Of a DNA stretch of 33,814 nt, positions 8,623-17,189 are shown piece by piece. The position numbers and the translations under genes were made by a program. Numbering within the stretch: the stretch's first letter is position 1; each line of letters opens with the position of its first letter. Source of the stretch: Gammaproteobacteria bacterium UBA7803 (GTDB taxonomy: Bacteria; Pseudomonadota; Gammaproteobacteria; Pseudomonadales; Azotimanducaceae); NCBI GenBank assembly GCA_002480525.1, contig DLCH01000009.1, positions 291,866 through 325,679 on the forward strand. Reading direction: 5' to 3'. A model generated the notes under the pieces. That model was not told the origin of the DNA and did no database searches. It worked only from the letters and a program-made list of their open reading frames with translations.

Positions 8623-9492
8623 TCACCGAAGGTGTTTGAGTATGCCGTCGAGCTCGTCGAGGCTCGAGTAACTGATCACGAGCTGACCGCGCCCGCCGCT
8701 GCCGTGATTGATGGACACCGGCGCCCCGATCCGGTCGGACAGGCGCTGCTCGAGGCGGCGGGTGTCCGGGTCCTTGCCTTCCCGCCGCTCCGCGCCGCCG
8801 CCCCGGCGCTCACGCTGCTGCTGGCGCTGCCGCACGAGCTGCTCGGTCTGGCGGACGGAAAGCTGCTTGTCCGCCACCTCCCTGGCCAGCCGTTCCTGAT
8901 CGAGCCCTTCGAGCGCCAGCAGGGCCCGGGCGTGGCCCATCTCCAGGGCGCCGCGTTCGAGCAGCTCGCGCACCGGCGGGGTGAGGTTGAGCAGCCGCAG
9001 CAGGTTGGTGACCGCCACCCGGGACTTGCCGACGGCATCCGCCACCTGCTGCTGGGTCAGCTCGAACTCGTCGCGCAGCCGCTGCAGCGCGAAAGCCTCC
9101 TCCACCGGGTTGAGGTCCTCGCGCTGAATGTTCTCGATCAGCGCCATGGCCGAGGCCTGCTCGTCGCTGACCTCCTTCACCACCGCGGGCAGCCGGGTCA
9201 GCCCGGCGAGCCGGGCCGCCCGCCAGCGCCGTTCGCCGGCGATCAGCTCGAACCCGCCCTGGGCCCGGGGCCGGACGACGATGGGCTGCATCAGTCCCTG
9301 GGCCTTGATCGACGCGGCCAGCTCGGCCAGGCGCTCCTCGGAAAACTCACGGCGCGGCTGGTAGCGGCTGCGCACCACGTCGTCGATGGCGATCTCGCTC
9401 TGGGCGGAGGCCGGCACATCCGCCGGCCCCTGGTCCCCGCCGCTGCCGGACAGCAATGCATCCAGGCCCCTGCCGAGACGTTTCCGGCTCAT
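8623..9492 (-). CDS. parB: Chromosome partitioning protein ParB (Spo0J family)
   Basis: ParB is a CTP-dependent DNA clamp that loads at parS sites near oriC and works with ParA to segregate origins. The product from ATG 9492 is 289 residues, beginning MSRKRLGRGLDALL, a typical ParA-interacting N-terminus. YQPRREF follows, then the CTP-binding patch GERRWRA at 86-92, ALIENIQREDLNPVEEA, a helix-turn-helix near 147-166 (TQQQVADAVGKSRVAVTN), and a C-terminal dimerisation domain. The start overlaps the parA stop as ATGA. Two parS sites are visible in recF, about 11 kb away across oriC. Confidence 0.98.
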   Translation of the reverse strand: MSRKRLGRGLDALLSGSGGDQGPADVPASAQSEIAIDDVVRSRYQPRREFSEERLAELAASIKAQGLMQPIVVRPRAQGGFELIAGERRWRAARLAGLTRLPAVVKEVSDEQASAMALIENIQREDLNPVEEAFALQRLRDEFELTQQQVADAVGKSRVAVTNLLRLLNLTPPVRELLERGALEMGHARALLALEGLDQERLAREVADKQLSVRQTEQLVRQRQQQRERRGGGAERREGKDPDTRRLEQRLSDRIGAPVSINHGSGGRGQLVISYSSLDELDGILKHLR

Positions 9493-10262
9493 GCCGCTTC
9501 TCCATGCTTGCGGCGGATTTCCCCCGCCAGTGCCATGTAGGCGACCGCGCCCCTGCTGTGGCGGTCGTACAGAATCGCCGGCAGCCCGTGGCTGGGCGCC
9601 TCGGCCAGCCGGACGTTGCGCGGCACGACGGTGCGGAACACCTTGTCGCCGAAAAACTGAATGAGCTGCCGGGAGACGTCCCGGGTCAGGCTGTTGCGCG
9701 GATCGTACATGGTGCGCAACAGCCCCTCGACGGCCAGCTCGGGATTGCCGCGGCCGCGCACGCCCTCGATGGTCTCGAGCAGGGCCGTCAGGCCCTCCAG
9801 CGCGTAGTACTCGCACTGCATGGGAATGAGCACGCCGTCCGCCGCGATCAGCGCGTTCAGGGTGAGGATGTTCAGCGACGGCGGGCAGTCGATGATCACG
9901 TAGTCGTATTGCCCCCGGACTTCTTCCCCCATGCGGTCGCGCATGCGGAACTCCCGCCGCTCCTGGCGCAGCAGGTCCAGCTCGGCGGCGGTAAGATCGG
10001 TGTTGCCGGGCACCAGCTCGTAGCCGCCCTGGCAGCGGCGGACCACGGACTTCAACGGCCGCCCCTCGATCAGCCAGTCGTAGATGCTGGCATCGAGGTC
10101 GTTCTTGTCGATCCCCGATCCCATGGTGGCATTGCCCTGGGGATCCAGGTCCACCAGCAGCACGCGGCTGCCCGACAGCGCCAGGGACGCCGCCAGGTTC
10201 ACCGCGGTGGTGGTCTTGCCCACCCCGCCTTTCTGATTGGCGACCGCCAAGATTCGAGTCAC
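9489..10262 (-). CDS. parA: Chromosome partitioning ATPase ParA (Soj family)
   Basis: ParA is a nucleoid-bound ATPase whose gradient pulls ParB-parS complexes apart. The 257-residue product has the deviant Walker A motif KGGVGKTT at 11-18 with its signature lysine, LLVDLDPQGNAT, and the Walker B region YVIIDCPPSLNILTLNAL. It lacks an N-terminal helix-turn-helix, which is the pattern of chromosomal rather than plasmid P1-type ParA. It lies 9 bases after rsmG and overlaps parB by 4 bases, so the four genes mnmG-rsmG-parA-parB look like one transcription unit. Confidence 0.98.
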   Translation of the reverse strand: MTRILAVANQKGGVGKTTTAVNLAASLALSGSRVLLVDLDPQGNATMGSGIDKNDLDASIYDWLIEGRPLKSVVRRCQGGYELVPGNTDLTAAELDLLRQERREFRMRDRMGEEVRGQYDYVIIDCPPSLNILTLNALIAADGVLIPMQCEYYALEGLTALLETIEGVRGRGNPELAVEGLLRTMYDPRNSLTRDVSRQLIQFFGDKVFRTVVPRNVRLAEAPSHGLPAILYDRHSRGAVAYMALAGEIRRKHGEAA

Positions 10263-10271
10263 GATGCGCTC

Positions 10272-10997
10272 CTAGTTTCGCCGCGCGTCCGTTTCGTCCG
10301 TCGGGGCCGACGCCGCCCTGGCCAGCACCAGGATCTCGTGAGGCCGGGGCAACCCCGGAATGTCGACGCGCCGCCGCGTCCGGACTTCCGCGCCCGCGGG
10401 CGGCGTCGGACTGCCGGCTTCCCCCTGGCCGTCCGCGCGATACATCGCCACCACGATCCCGCCTTCGGCGAGCTTCGGCTCCGCCAGCGCCCACAGGCGA
10501 TCCGGCGCGGTGACGGCCCGGCTCACCACCGCGTCGCACGGCGCCAGCGCCAGCCCGGCGACGTCCCCGCACCGGACGGTGACGTTGGCGAGGCCCAGCG
10601 TCCGGACCGCGCGCGCGACGAACCTGGTCTTCCGTTCGCTGCGGTCGACCAGCGTGAACCGTATGTCCTCCCTGGCAATCGCCAAGGGTACTCCGGGCAG
10701 CCCGCCGCCGGTACCCAGATCCAGCGCGGTTCCCGCCGGCAGCAGCGGCGCCGCGCTCAGGCTGTCCAGCAGGTGGCGGGCCAGCAGCCGCGGCACGTCC
10801 TGCCGGGAAATCAGGTTGAAGGCCCGGTTGGCCTGCTCGAGCAGCTCGGCGAACCCCAGCAGCCGGTCGGCCTGGGCGCCGGTCAGCGCCACCTCCAGCG
10901 CCGCCGCCCCCGCGATCAGCGCTTCGGCCCGATTCGCCTCCGCGGGGCGATCACCCACCGACGGCCGCGTCCGCCGCGCCGCCGCGCCGCTGCGCAT
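10272..10997 (-). CDS. rsmG: 16S rRNA (guanine527-N7)-methyltransferase
   Basis: RsmG methylates G527 of 16S rRNA using S-adenosylmethionine. The conserved core reads NRAFNLISRQD, RHLLDSL, then the SAM-binding loop LDLGTGGGLPGVPLAI and FTLVDRSERKTRFV, and later DAVVSRAV. ATG 10997 gives 241 residues but overlaps mnmG by 47 bases and has a weak ribosome site. GTG 10958 would give 228 residues with an 8-base overlap, closer to the family length of about 207-215. The first ~25 residues are not conserved, so the start is uncertain. Confidence 0.94.
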   Translation of the reverse strand: MRSGAAARRTRPSVGDRPAEANRAEALIAGAAALEVALTGAQADRLLGFAELLEQANRAFNLISRQDVPRLLARHLLDSLSAAPLLPAGTALDLGTGGGLPGVPLAIAREDIRFTLVDRSERKTRFVARAVRTLGLANVTVRCGDVAGLALAPCDAVVSRAVTAPDRLWALAEPKLAEGGIVVAMYRADGQGEAGSPTPPAGAEVRTRRRVDIPGLPRPHEILVLARAASAPTDETDARRN

Positions 10998-12843
10998 GCA
11001 CCAGCAGCAGGGACAGTGCCGCCGGGGTCATCCCCGGAATCCGGGCGGCGCGCGCCAGCGTCTCCGGCCTGGCGGCCTGCAGCTTCTGACGCAGCTCGCT
11101 GGACAGCCCGGGGATGACCTCGAAGTCGAGATCCTCCGGCAGGCGGATGCTCTCGTGCCGGCGCACCCGGTCGATCTCGTCGTCCTGGCGCTGAATGTAG
11201 CCCGCGTACTTGGTCTCGGTCTCGACCTGGGCGCGCACCGCGGCGGACGGCTCGTCGAGGTCGACCACTGCGGCGATCGCATCCAGGGTGACGGCGGGGC
11301 GCTTCAGGAAAGTGGCCAGCGTCGTCTCGCGGGACAGCGTCTCTCCGGTGGCAGCCGTCAGCCGCCCGGCGAGATCCGTCCCGGGCCGGACCAGCAGACC
11401 GTCCAGCCGCGCGGCCAGCGCGTCCACCGCCCGGCGCTTGTCCCGATAGGCCTGCCAGCGCGCCGCGCCCACCACGCCGAGCTCGTGGCCGATGCCGGTG
11501 AGCCGGTGATCGGCGTTGTCCTCCCGCAGACGCAGCCGGTACTCGGCCCGGCTGGTGAACATCCGGTACGGCTCGTTGGTGCCCAGATTGATCAGGTCGT
11601 CCACCAGCACGCCGATGTAGGCCTCGTCCCGGCGCGGATGCCAGGCGGGCTGCCCCGCCACCCGCCGGGCCGCGTTGATGCCCGCCAGCAGGCCCTGGGC
11701 CGCCGCCTCCTCGTAGCCGGTGGTGCCGTTGATCTGCCCGGCGAAGAACAGGCCCTCCAGCGCCCGGGTCTCCAGGGAATGATCCAGGTCCCGGGGATCG
11801 AAGTAGTCGTACTCGATGGCGTACCCCGGGCGGGTGACGTGGGCCCGCTCGAACCCGGCGATGCTGCGCACCAGCTCGATCTGCACGTCGAACGGCAGGC
11901 TGGTGGAGATGCCGTTGGGGTAGAGCTCGTAGCTGTCGAGGCCTTCCGGCTCGATGAAGATCTGATGCTTGGGGCGCTCGGCGAAGCGCACCACCTTGTC
12001 CTCGATGCTCGGACAGTAGCGCGGCCCGGTTCCTTCGATCACGCCGGAATACATCGGCGAACGGTCGAGCCCGCCGCGGATGATGTCGTGGGTGCGCTCG
12101 TTGGTATAGGTAATGTGGCAGGACACCTGACGGGGGTGTTCGTCCGGCGTGCCCAGCAGCGACAGGCACGGCAGCGGATCGTCGCCCGGCTGACTCTCCA
12201 GGTTGGAGAAGTCCACGGTGCGGCCGTCGATGCGCGGCGGCGTGCCGGTCTTCAGCCGGCCGACCCGGAACGGCAGGGCGCGCAGCCGCTCCGCCAGGGC
12301 ATTGGCGGGCGCGTCGCCGGCCCGGCCGCCGGCATGGCTGTCGAGGCCGACGTGAATGCGCCCGCCGAGGAACGTCCCCGTGGTCAGCACCACCGCCGGC
12401 GCATGGAACTCGAGCCCCATCTGGGTCACGACACCGCTGACCCGGTCGCCGGACACCCGGAGATCGACCACCGGCTGCTGGAACAGCCACAGATTGTCCT
12501 GGGCCTCGAGCAGCCGGCGCATGGCCTGCCGGTACAGGGCCCGGTCGGCCTGGGCGCGGGTCGCGCGCACCGCCGGGCCCTTGCTGGCGTTGAGCACCCG
12601 GAAGTGGATGCCGGCGCGGTCCGCCGCCCGGGCCATCAGGCCGTCGAGGGCGTCGATCTCCCGCACCAGGTGGCTCTTGCCGATGCCGCCGATCGCCGGG
12701 TTGCAGGACATGGCCCCGATGGTGTCGAGGCTCTGGGTGAGCAGCAGGGTGCGCGCGCCCATGCGGGCTGCGGCGGCCGCCGCTTCGCAGCCGGCGTGGC
12801 CGGCACCGATGACGATGACGTCGAAGCTGTCCGGATATTCCAT
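10951..12843 (-). CDS. mnmG: tRNA uridine-34 5-carboxymethylaminomethyl modification enzyme, FAD subunit
   Basis: MnmG (GidA) works with MnmE to install the cmnm5 or nm5 group on wobble U34 of certain tRNAs. From ATG 12843 the product has 630 residues (629 in E. coli). It starts MEYPDSFDVIVIGAGHAG, the dinucleotide FAD motif. CNPAIGGIGKSHLVREIDALDG, NASKGPAVRATRAQ and GLFFAGQINGTTGYEEAAAQG are also visible, and the C-terminal helical domain is intact. Longer in-frame starts exist up to 12942, but family alignment favours 12843. The 142-base gap to mnmE holds no gene; a TATACT at 12926-12921 is a possible -10. Confidence 0.98.
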   Translation of the reverse strand: MEYPDSFDVIVIGAGHAGCEAAAAAARMGARTLLLTQSLDTIGAMSCNPAIGGIGKSHLVREIDALDGLMARAADRAGIHFRVLNASKGPAVRATRAQADRALYRQAMRRLLEAQDNLWLFQQPVVDLRVSGDRVSGVVTQMGLEFHAPAVVLTTGTFLGGRIHVGLDSHAGGRAGDAPANALAERLRALPFRVGRLKTGTPPRIDGRTVDFSNLESQPGDDPLPCLSLLGTPDEHPRQVSCHITYTNERTHDIIRGGLDRSPMYSGVIEGTGPRYCPSIEDKVVRFAERPKHQIFIEPEGLDSYELYPNGISTSLPFDVQIELVRSIAGFERAHVTRPGYAIEYDYFDPRDLDHSLETRALEGLFFAGQINGTTGYEEAAAQGLLAGINAARRVAGQPAWHPRRDEAYIGVLVDDLINLGTNEPYRMFTSRAEYRLRLREDNADHRLTGIGHELGVVGAARWQAYRDKRRAVDALAARLDGLLVRPGTDLAGRLTAATGETLSRETTLATFLKRPAVTLDAIAAVVDLDEPSAAVRAQVETETKYAGYIQRQDDEIDRVRRHESIRLPEDLDFEVIPGLSSELRQKLQAARPETLARAARIPGMTPAALSLLLVHAQRRGGAADAAVGG

Positions 12844-12920
12844 GGCGTTTCGCTGTCTGCCGGGGCGTGGCGCGGGCACGGTACCCACCGTCCGGGCGCC
12901 ACGCGCGGATTGGGCCGCGC

Positions 12921-12926
12921 AGTATA
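12921..12926 (-). promoter_or_regulatory. Possible -10 element (TATACT) for mnmG
   Basis: TATACT on the minus strand lies 78-83 bases upstream of the mnmG start in the 142-base mnmE-mnmG gap. It is the only AT-rich patch in a very GC-rich stretch. No good -35 hexamer is spaced 16-18 bases away, so this is a weak call. Confidence 0.3.
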
Positions 12927-12985
12927 AGTCCTTGTCCGGCAAGCGCCACCCCGGGCGCCGCCACAGGCTGGCGGCTGGCCGGCGG

Positions 12986-14395
12986 CTATTTGCCGATACA
13001 GAAGCTCGAGAAGATCTCGCCGAGCAGCTCGTCCGCCGATACCGCGCCGACGATGCTGCCGAGGGCGCCGTGCACCGCCCGCAGCTCCTCGGCCACCAGC
13101 TCCGGGGCGCCGCCGGCGGGCATCAGCGCGGCCGCCCGGTCCAGGGCCTCCCGGGCTTCCGCGAGGGCCGCGAGATGCCGCTGACGGGCCGTGAATGTCG
13201 TGCCCTCGCCGGCGAAGCCGGCCTTTTCCTTGATGGCGTCGACCAGGGCGTCGACGCCGGCGCCGGTCAGGGCGGACAGCCGCACGGTGGCCACGCCGTC
13301 GTCGTCGACGTGGCGGCCCGGCGGCGCCCCGGACAGGTCCGCCTTGTTGCGCACCCGGACCAGGCGCGCGCGATCCAGCCCGGCGGTCTCGAGCTCGGCG
13401 GCCAGCGCCCGGTCGGGTTCGACCCGGTCGTCCTCCAGCAGCAGCACGACGTCGGCCCTGGCGGCCTGGTCCCGGGCCCGGCGCACACCCTCACGCTCCA
13501 CCGGGTCGTCGGAATCCCGCAGACCCGCGGTGTCGACGATCTGAATGGGCATGCCGTCGAGGCTGAGGTCCGCCTGCACCAGATCCCGGGTGGTGCCGGG
13601 GATGTCGGTGACGATTGCCCGCTCCTGACCTGCCAGCCGGTTGAGCAGGCTGGATTTGCCCACGTTCGGCGGGCCGACCAGCGCCACCGCGATGCCGTCC
13701 CGCAGCAGCACGCCCTGGCGGGTGTGACGGGCCAGCGACTCGAACCGCCCCGTGATGTCGGCCAGCCGCTCGTCGACCCGGCCTTCCCGGAGAAAGTCCT
13801 CGTCCTCCTCCGGAAAATCCATGGCCGCCTCGACGAACACCCGCAGCTCCAGCACGGACCGGTCGAGGTCGTCCACGGCCCGGGAAAACTGCCCTTCCAG
13901 GGAACGCAGCGCACCCCGGGCTGCCGCCTCGGAGGCGCTGGCGATCAGATCGGCGACGGCCTCGGCCTGGGCCAGGTCGAGCTTGCCGTTGACGAAGGCC
14001 CGCTCGGTGAACTCGCCCGGCCGCGCGAGCCGGGCGCCCCGGTCGACGGCGGCGGCCAGCAGAAGCTGCAGCACCACCGGGCCGCCATGGCCCTGCAGTT
14101 CGACGACGTCCTCGCCGGTGAAGGAGCCGGGGCCGGGAAACGCGAGCGCGATGCCGTGATCCACCGGCTCGCCTCGGGCATCGACGAACGGTGCATAGGT
14201 CGCCAGCCTCGGCGCCAGCGGCCGGCCCGCGATGTCCGCGCCGATGCCGAGCGCCAGGGGTCCGGAGATCCGCACCACGCCGATGCCCCCCATGCCCGGA
14301 GCGGTGGCGACCGCGGCGATGGTGTCCCTGTCGAGGGCGCCCGAGGGGGCGCCCCCGGCCGACGGGGTGTCAGGATCGGGCGGCGTGCTGACCAT
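12986..14395 (-). CDS. mnmE: tRNA modification GTPase MnmE
   Basis: MnmE is the GTPase partner of MnmG in wobble-uridine modification. The 469-residue product has the N-terminal formyl-THF-binding domain (GMGGIGVVRISG, PGEFTERAFVNGKLDL). The G domain follows, with GPPNVGKS at 241-248, TTRD at 268-271, DTAG at 288-291 and an NKAD motif, and the essential C-terminal CIGK (Cys466) is present. Compared with E. coli it has about 20 extra residues at the N-terminus, rich in Pro, Gly and Ser. The start ATG 14395 overlaps the end of yidC by 26 bases. No canonical start nearer the conserved region was seen. Confidence 0.98.
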   Translation of the reverse strand: MVSTPPDPDTPSAGGAPSGALDRDTIAAVATAPGMGGIGVVRISGPLALGIGADIAGRPLAPRLATYAPFVDARGEPVDHGIALAFPGPGSFTGEDVVELQGHGGPVVLQLLLAAAVDRGARLARPGEFTERAFVNGKLDLAQAEAVADLIASASEAAARGALRSLEGQFSRAVDDLDRSVLELRVFVEAAMDFPEEDEDFLREGRVDERLADITGRFESLARHTRQGVLLRDGIAVALVGPPNVGKSSLLNRLAGQERAIVTDIPGTTRDLVQADLSLDGMPIQIVDTAGLRDSDDPVEREGVRRARDQAARADVVLLLEDDRVEPDRALAAELETAGLDRARLVRVRNKADLSGAPPGRHVDDDGVATVRLSALTGAGVDALVDAIKEKAGFAGEGTTFTARQRHLAALAEAREALDRAAALMPAGGAPELVAEELRAVHGALGSIVGAVSADELLGEIFSSFCIGK

Positions 14396-16142
14396 CGGTC
14401 TGACGCATCACCCACCACTGCTGGGCCATGGACAGGACGTTGTTGACGAGCCAGTAGAGCACCAGGCCGGCCGGGAAGAACAGGAACAGCACGGTGAACA
14501 TGATCGGCATGAGCCGCATCATGCGCTGCTGCATCGGATCCCCCATGGCCGGGCTCATGAGCTGCATCACGTACATGCTGGCGCCCATCAGCAGCGGCAG
14601 CACGAAGTAGGGGTCCATGGCGGACAGGTCGTCGATCCACAGCATGAACGGCGCGTGGCGCAGCTCGACGCTCTCGAACAGCACCCAGTACAGGGCGAGG
14701 AAGATCGGCATGGGCAGCAGCATCGGCAGACAGCCCCCCAGCGGGTTGACCTTCTCCTTCTTGTACAGGGCCATCATCTCCTGGGACAACTTCTGCCGGT
14801 CGTCGGCATAGCGCTCCTGGAGCCGTTTCATCTGCGGCGCCACCCGGCGCATGTTGGCCATGGAGCGGTAGCTGGCCGCGGACAGCGGATAGAGGATGGC
14901 CTTGACCATCACCGTCAGCAGGATGATCGCCACCCCCCAGTTGCCGACCACGCCGTGAATCCAGTCGAGGATCTTGAACAGCGGGACCGCCAGCCACCAG
15001 AGAAAGCCGTAGTCCACGGTCAGGTTCAGGTAGTCGGCGATGCCTTCGAGCCGGTTCTGGTCCTTCGGCCCGGCGAAGAACCGGCTGGTCCACTCGCCGG
15101 TCTGGCCCGGAGCCACGGACTGCACGGGACCCGTGTAGCCGAACAGGTAGGTGCCGTCGCTGCGCTTGCGGCCGTAGTAGTTGTTGGTCTGGTCCGGATC
15201 GGCGACCCAGGCGCTCAGAAAGTAATGCTGCAGAAAGGCGATCCAGCCGCCGGTGACCGCCGCACGGTACGGCCCGTCCTCCTCCAGATCGTCGAAGGAC
15301 AGCTTCTCGTAGCGGCTTTCGTCGGTGGTGAGCGCCGCGCCCAGGTAGGGCTGGGGTCCCAGCGTGAAGGCCTTTTCACCGATGGCCTCCTTGTCGTCAC
15401 GCTTGATCTGGGCGAACAGCCCGGCGCTGATCGGGCGGTCGGTGCGGTTGTCGACCCGGTAGGCGACGTCGATCAGGTAGGCGCCCGGCTTGAAGGTGAA
15501 GCGTTTCTCCACGGCCAGACCGTCGCGCTCGGTGGTCAGCGTGACCACCAGCGGCTCGTCGCCGCGCAGCGTGTATTCCGAGGCGGCTGCCCGATAGGTG
15601 GGCCGCTCGCCGCCGGAGTCGACGCCGTCGGGGCCGATGAGCCCGCTCTGGGCGACGTAGACGTGGCCGTCGCCGCGGTTCAGCAGCAGATAGGGGACGT
15701 CCCGGTCCGCTTCGAGCCGGTGCTGGGGAAGCTGAACCCGCACGATGTCGCCGCCGAGGCGATCGATCCAGACGTCGAGGGTATCCGTCGTCACCCGGAC
15801 CAGGCGCCCCTGGGCCGCGGGCGCTGCCGCCGCCGCCGACACCTCGTCCACCGGGTCCGCCGTCAGCATCGACGGGTCCGGCACGTCGGAGTCCGGGGTG
15901 CCCGCAGGGGAGCCTGCAGGGGTGCCCGCAGGGGCGCCTGCAACCTCCGGCGCGTCCCGAGGCAGGTCCGGGGCGTCGTCGCCCGCGCCGCCGGTCAGCG
16001 GCGCGTCGACCTCGGGCTCGGCGCTGATCTCCACGGGCTGCTGCTGGCGCACGTAGTCGTCGTTCCAGGCCAGAATCATCAGATAGGCCGTGGCGGCCAG
16101 GCCGATCAGCAGCAGAATGCGCTGCACCTCGGTGGGAAGCAT
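14370..16142 (-). CDS. yidC: Membrane protein insertase YidC
   Basis: YidC inserts and folds inner-membrane proteins, including ATP synthase subunits a and c encoded nearby. From ATG 16142 the product has 590 residues. There is an N-terminal anchor at about 8-26, then a low-complexity linker (about 35-112) with four AGxP repeats, then the periplasmic P1 domain. The conserved insertase core follows, with SMANMR (hydrophilic-groove arginine), SQEMMALYKKEKVNPLGGCL, MPIFLALY and FLFFPAGLVLYWLVNN. It is longer than E. coli YidC (548), mostly through the linker. The start is 2 bases after the yidD stop. Confidence 0.98.
   Translation of the reverse strand: MLPTEVQRILLLIGLAATAYLMILAWNDDYVRQQQPVEISAEPEVDAPLTGGAGDDAPDLPRDAPEVAGAPAGTPAGSPAGTPDSDVPDPSMLTADPVDEVSAAAAAPAAQGRLVRVTTDTLDVWIDRLGGDIVRVQLPQHRLEADRDVPYLLLNRGDGHVYVAQSGLIGPDGVDSGGERPTYRAAASEYTLRGDEPLVVTLTTERDGLAVEKRFTFKPGAYLIDVAYRVDNRTDRPISAGLFAQIKRDDKEAIGEKAFTLGPQPYLGAALTTDESRYEKLSFDDLEEDGPYRAAVTGGWIAFLQHYFLSAWVADPDQTNNYYGRKRSDGTYLFGYTGPVQSVAPGQTGEWTSRFFAGPKDQNRLEGIADYLNLTVDYGFLWWLAVPLFKILDWIHGVVGNWGVAIILLTVMVKAILYPLSAASYRSMANMRRVAPQMKRLQERYADDRQKLSQEMMALYKKEKVNPLGGCLPMLLPMPIFLALYWVLFESVELRHAPFMLWIDDLSAMDPYFVLPLLMGASMYVMQLMSPAMGDPMQQRMMRLMPIMFTVLFLFFPAGLVLYWLVNNVLSMAQQWWVMRQTDGQHAARS
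15895..15942. repeat. Four tandem 12-bp units inside yidC
   Basis: Bases 15895-15942 read ggggtgcccgca, ggggagcctgca, ggggtgcccgca, ggggcgcctgca: four abutting 12-mers that differ only at three positions. They keep the yidC frame and encode four consecutive AGxP units at about residues 68-83 of the linker after the first membrane helix. The length is likely to vary between strains. Confidence 0.9.
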
Positions 16143-16144
16143 CG

Positions 16145-16432
16145 CTATCGGGACTCCTCGGACTGTCGGCGTGAGTGAGCGTCGTCTGGCCCGGCGCCGG
16201 GACCGGCGGGCACCAGGTCGACACCGCCGGGATGAAAGGGGTGACACCGGCCCAGTCGGGTCAGGGCCAGCCGTGTGCCGCGCAGCAGACCATGGGTGGC
16301 GATGGCCTCGGCGGCGTAGTGGGAACAGCTCGGATAGAAGCGGCACTGCCGGCCGATGAACGGGCTCAGCGTGAGCTGGTAGAGCCGGATGGCGATCAGG
16401 GCTCCTCGGACTGGCAGTTGTTTCAGGCTCAC
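16145..16432 (-). CDS. yidD: Membrane protein insertion efficiency factor YidD
   Basis: YidD is a small cytoplasmic-face membrane-associated protein that supports YidC-dependent insertion. The 95-residue product has the family core: IRLYQLTLSPFIGRQCRFYP, then SCSHYAAEAIATHGLLRG, then RLGRCHPFHPGGVDLVP. It lies between rnpA (10 bases) and yidC (2 bases), the standard order, and is read in the same operon. Confidence 0.96.
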   Translation of the reverse strand: MSLKQLPVRGALIAIRLYQLTLSPFIGRQCRFYPSCSHYAAEAIATHGLLRGTRLALTRLGRCHPFHPGGVDLVPAGPGAGPDDAHSRRQSEESR

Positions 16433-16442
16433 CCTGTGCCTC

Positions 16443-16781
16443 TCAAGCTTCGCGAACGGATAGCTGTCCCAGCAGCTTCTCGAAGGATCGCCGGTACTCC
16501 GCGTTGCTGGCGGGGCCGGTCACCTGCACCACGATGTCCATGGACGGTAGCCCGGAGCGCCGCTGGCGGAACGTTTCCCGCAGCACGCGCTTGGCACGAT
16601 TGCGGTCATGGGCCCTGGGCAAGGCGCGCTTGCCCACCACCAGCCCCAGCCGGGCGCCGTGCATTCTATTCGACACGGCGCTGATACGTAACGCCCCGGA
16701 CCGTCGCCTGACGGCGGCGGCGCGGAACACGTGGTTGAACTCGGCCGCCTTCGTCAGGCGGGCCGATCGGGGAAACGCCAG
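16443..16781 (-). CDS. rnpA: Ribonuclease P protein component (start codon unresolved)
   Basis: RnpA binds the RNase P RNA and helps it mature the 5' ends of tRNAs. The conserved signature RNRAKRVLRETFR is present, as is GLVVGKRALPRAHD. The conserved N-terminal part, LAFPRSARLTKAAEFNHVF, is encoded in frame from about 16781. However, this frame has no ATG, GTG or TTG between the in-frame TAA at 16886-16884 and GTG 16730. GTG 16730 would give only 95 residues and remove that conserved part. Candidate non-canonical starts are CTG 16781 (used here, 112 residues) and CTG 16838, which overlaps the rpmH stop as CTGA (131 residues). The gene identity is sure; the start is not. Confidence 0.9.
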   Translation of the reverse strand: MAFPRSARLTKAAEFNHVFRAAAVRRRSGALRISAVSNRMHGARLGLVVGKRALPRAHDRNRAKRVLRETFRQRRSGLPSMDIVVQVTGPASNAEYRRSFEKLLGQLSVREA

Positions 16782-16834
16782 CTCCGGGAGGTGACGCCCG
16801 CTGGGATCGGCTGGCGGCTGCGGACAGTCGGTCG

Positions 16835-16969
16835 TCAGGCGGACAGGCGCTTGCGGCCCTTGGCGCGACGGGCGTTGAGGACTTTACGGCCCCCACGGGT
16901 CGCCATCCGGGCGCGAAAACCATGGTTGCGCTTGCGCTTGAGGTTGCTCGGCTGGAACGTTCTCTTCAT
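16835..16969 (-). CDS. rpmH: 50S ribosomal protein L34
   Basis: L34 is a very basic small protein of the large ribosomal subunit. The 44-residue product reads MKRTFQPSNLKRKRNHGFRA, then RMATRGGRKVLNARR, then AKGRKRLSA, an almost textbook L34. The start is ATG 16969 and the stop TGA 16837-16835. It is the first gene of the operon running left from the origin and sits 75 bases downstream of a strong promoter -10. The conserved rnpA frame begins at or just after its stop. Confidence 0.98.
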   Translation of the reverse strand: MKRTFQPSNLKRKRNHGFRARMATRGGRKVLNARRAKGRKRLSA

Positions 16970-17043
16970 CAGAATTCTCTACACGCAGCTTGCGAACGGG
17001 CTCGCGTCGGGTGAGCGGGCCCGGGCCGAAAAAAGGACCGCGA

Positions 17044-17072
17044 ATTCTAGGGGGGCACCGGAGCGGCGTCAA
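17044..17072 (-). promoter_or_regulatory. Strong sigma70-type promoter of the rpmH operon
   Basis: TTGACG (17072-17067) and TAGAAT (17049-17044) are separated by 17 bases on the minus strand; each matches the consensus at 5 of 6 positions. Transcription would begin near 17037, giving a leader of about 68 bases before rpmH. The upstream side is A/T-rich (aaatgaataaaagaagg on the plus strand), suitable as an UP element. Confidence 0.8.
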
Positions 17073-17189
17073 ATGAATAAAAGAAGGTTTTTCTGAAGCG
17101 TGGGAGAGCGTGCAGAACGTCTGCGGTAGATAGGATCCGGCTTCCTGGTGAAGGAAAGGTGGTTGTTGCTTGTTGGGGGTCGGCCTGCC

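Noticed and set aside
16443..16730. Taking GTG 16730 as the true rnpA start
   Set aside because: It would remove the conserved FPRSARLTKAAEFNHVF segment, which is encoded in frame just upstream.
16990..17035. The cggcccgggcccg palindrome with adjacent A-run as a terminator
   Set aside because: On the minus strand the T-run precedes the stem, and on the plus strand an A-run follows it, so it cannot act as a terminator in either direction. It is in the rpmH leader.
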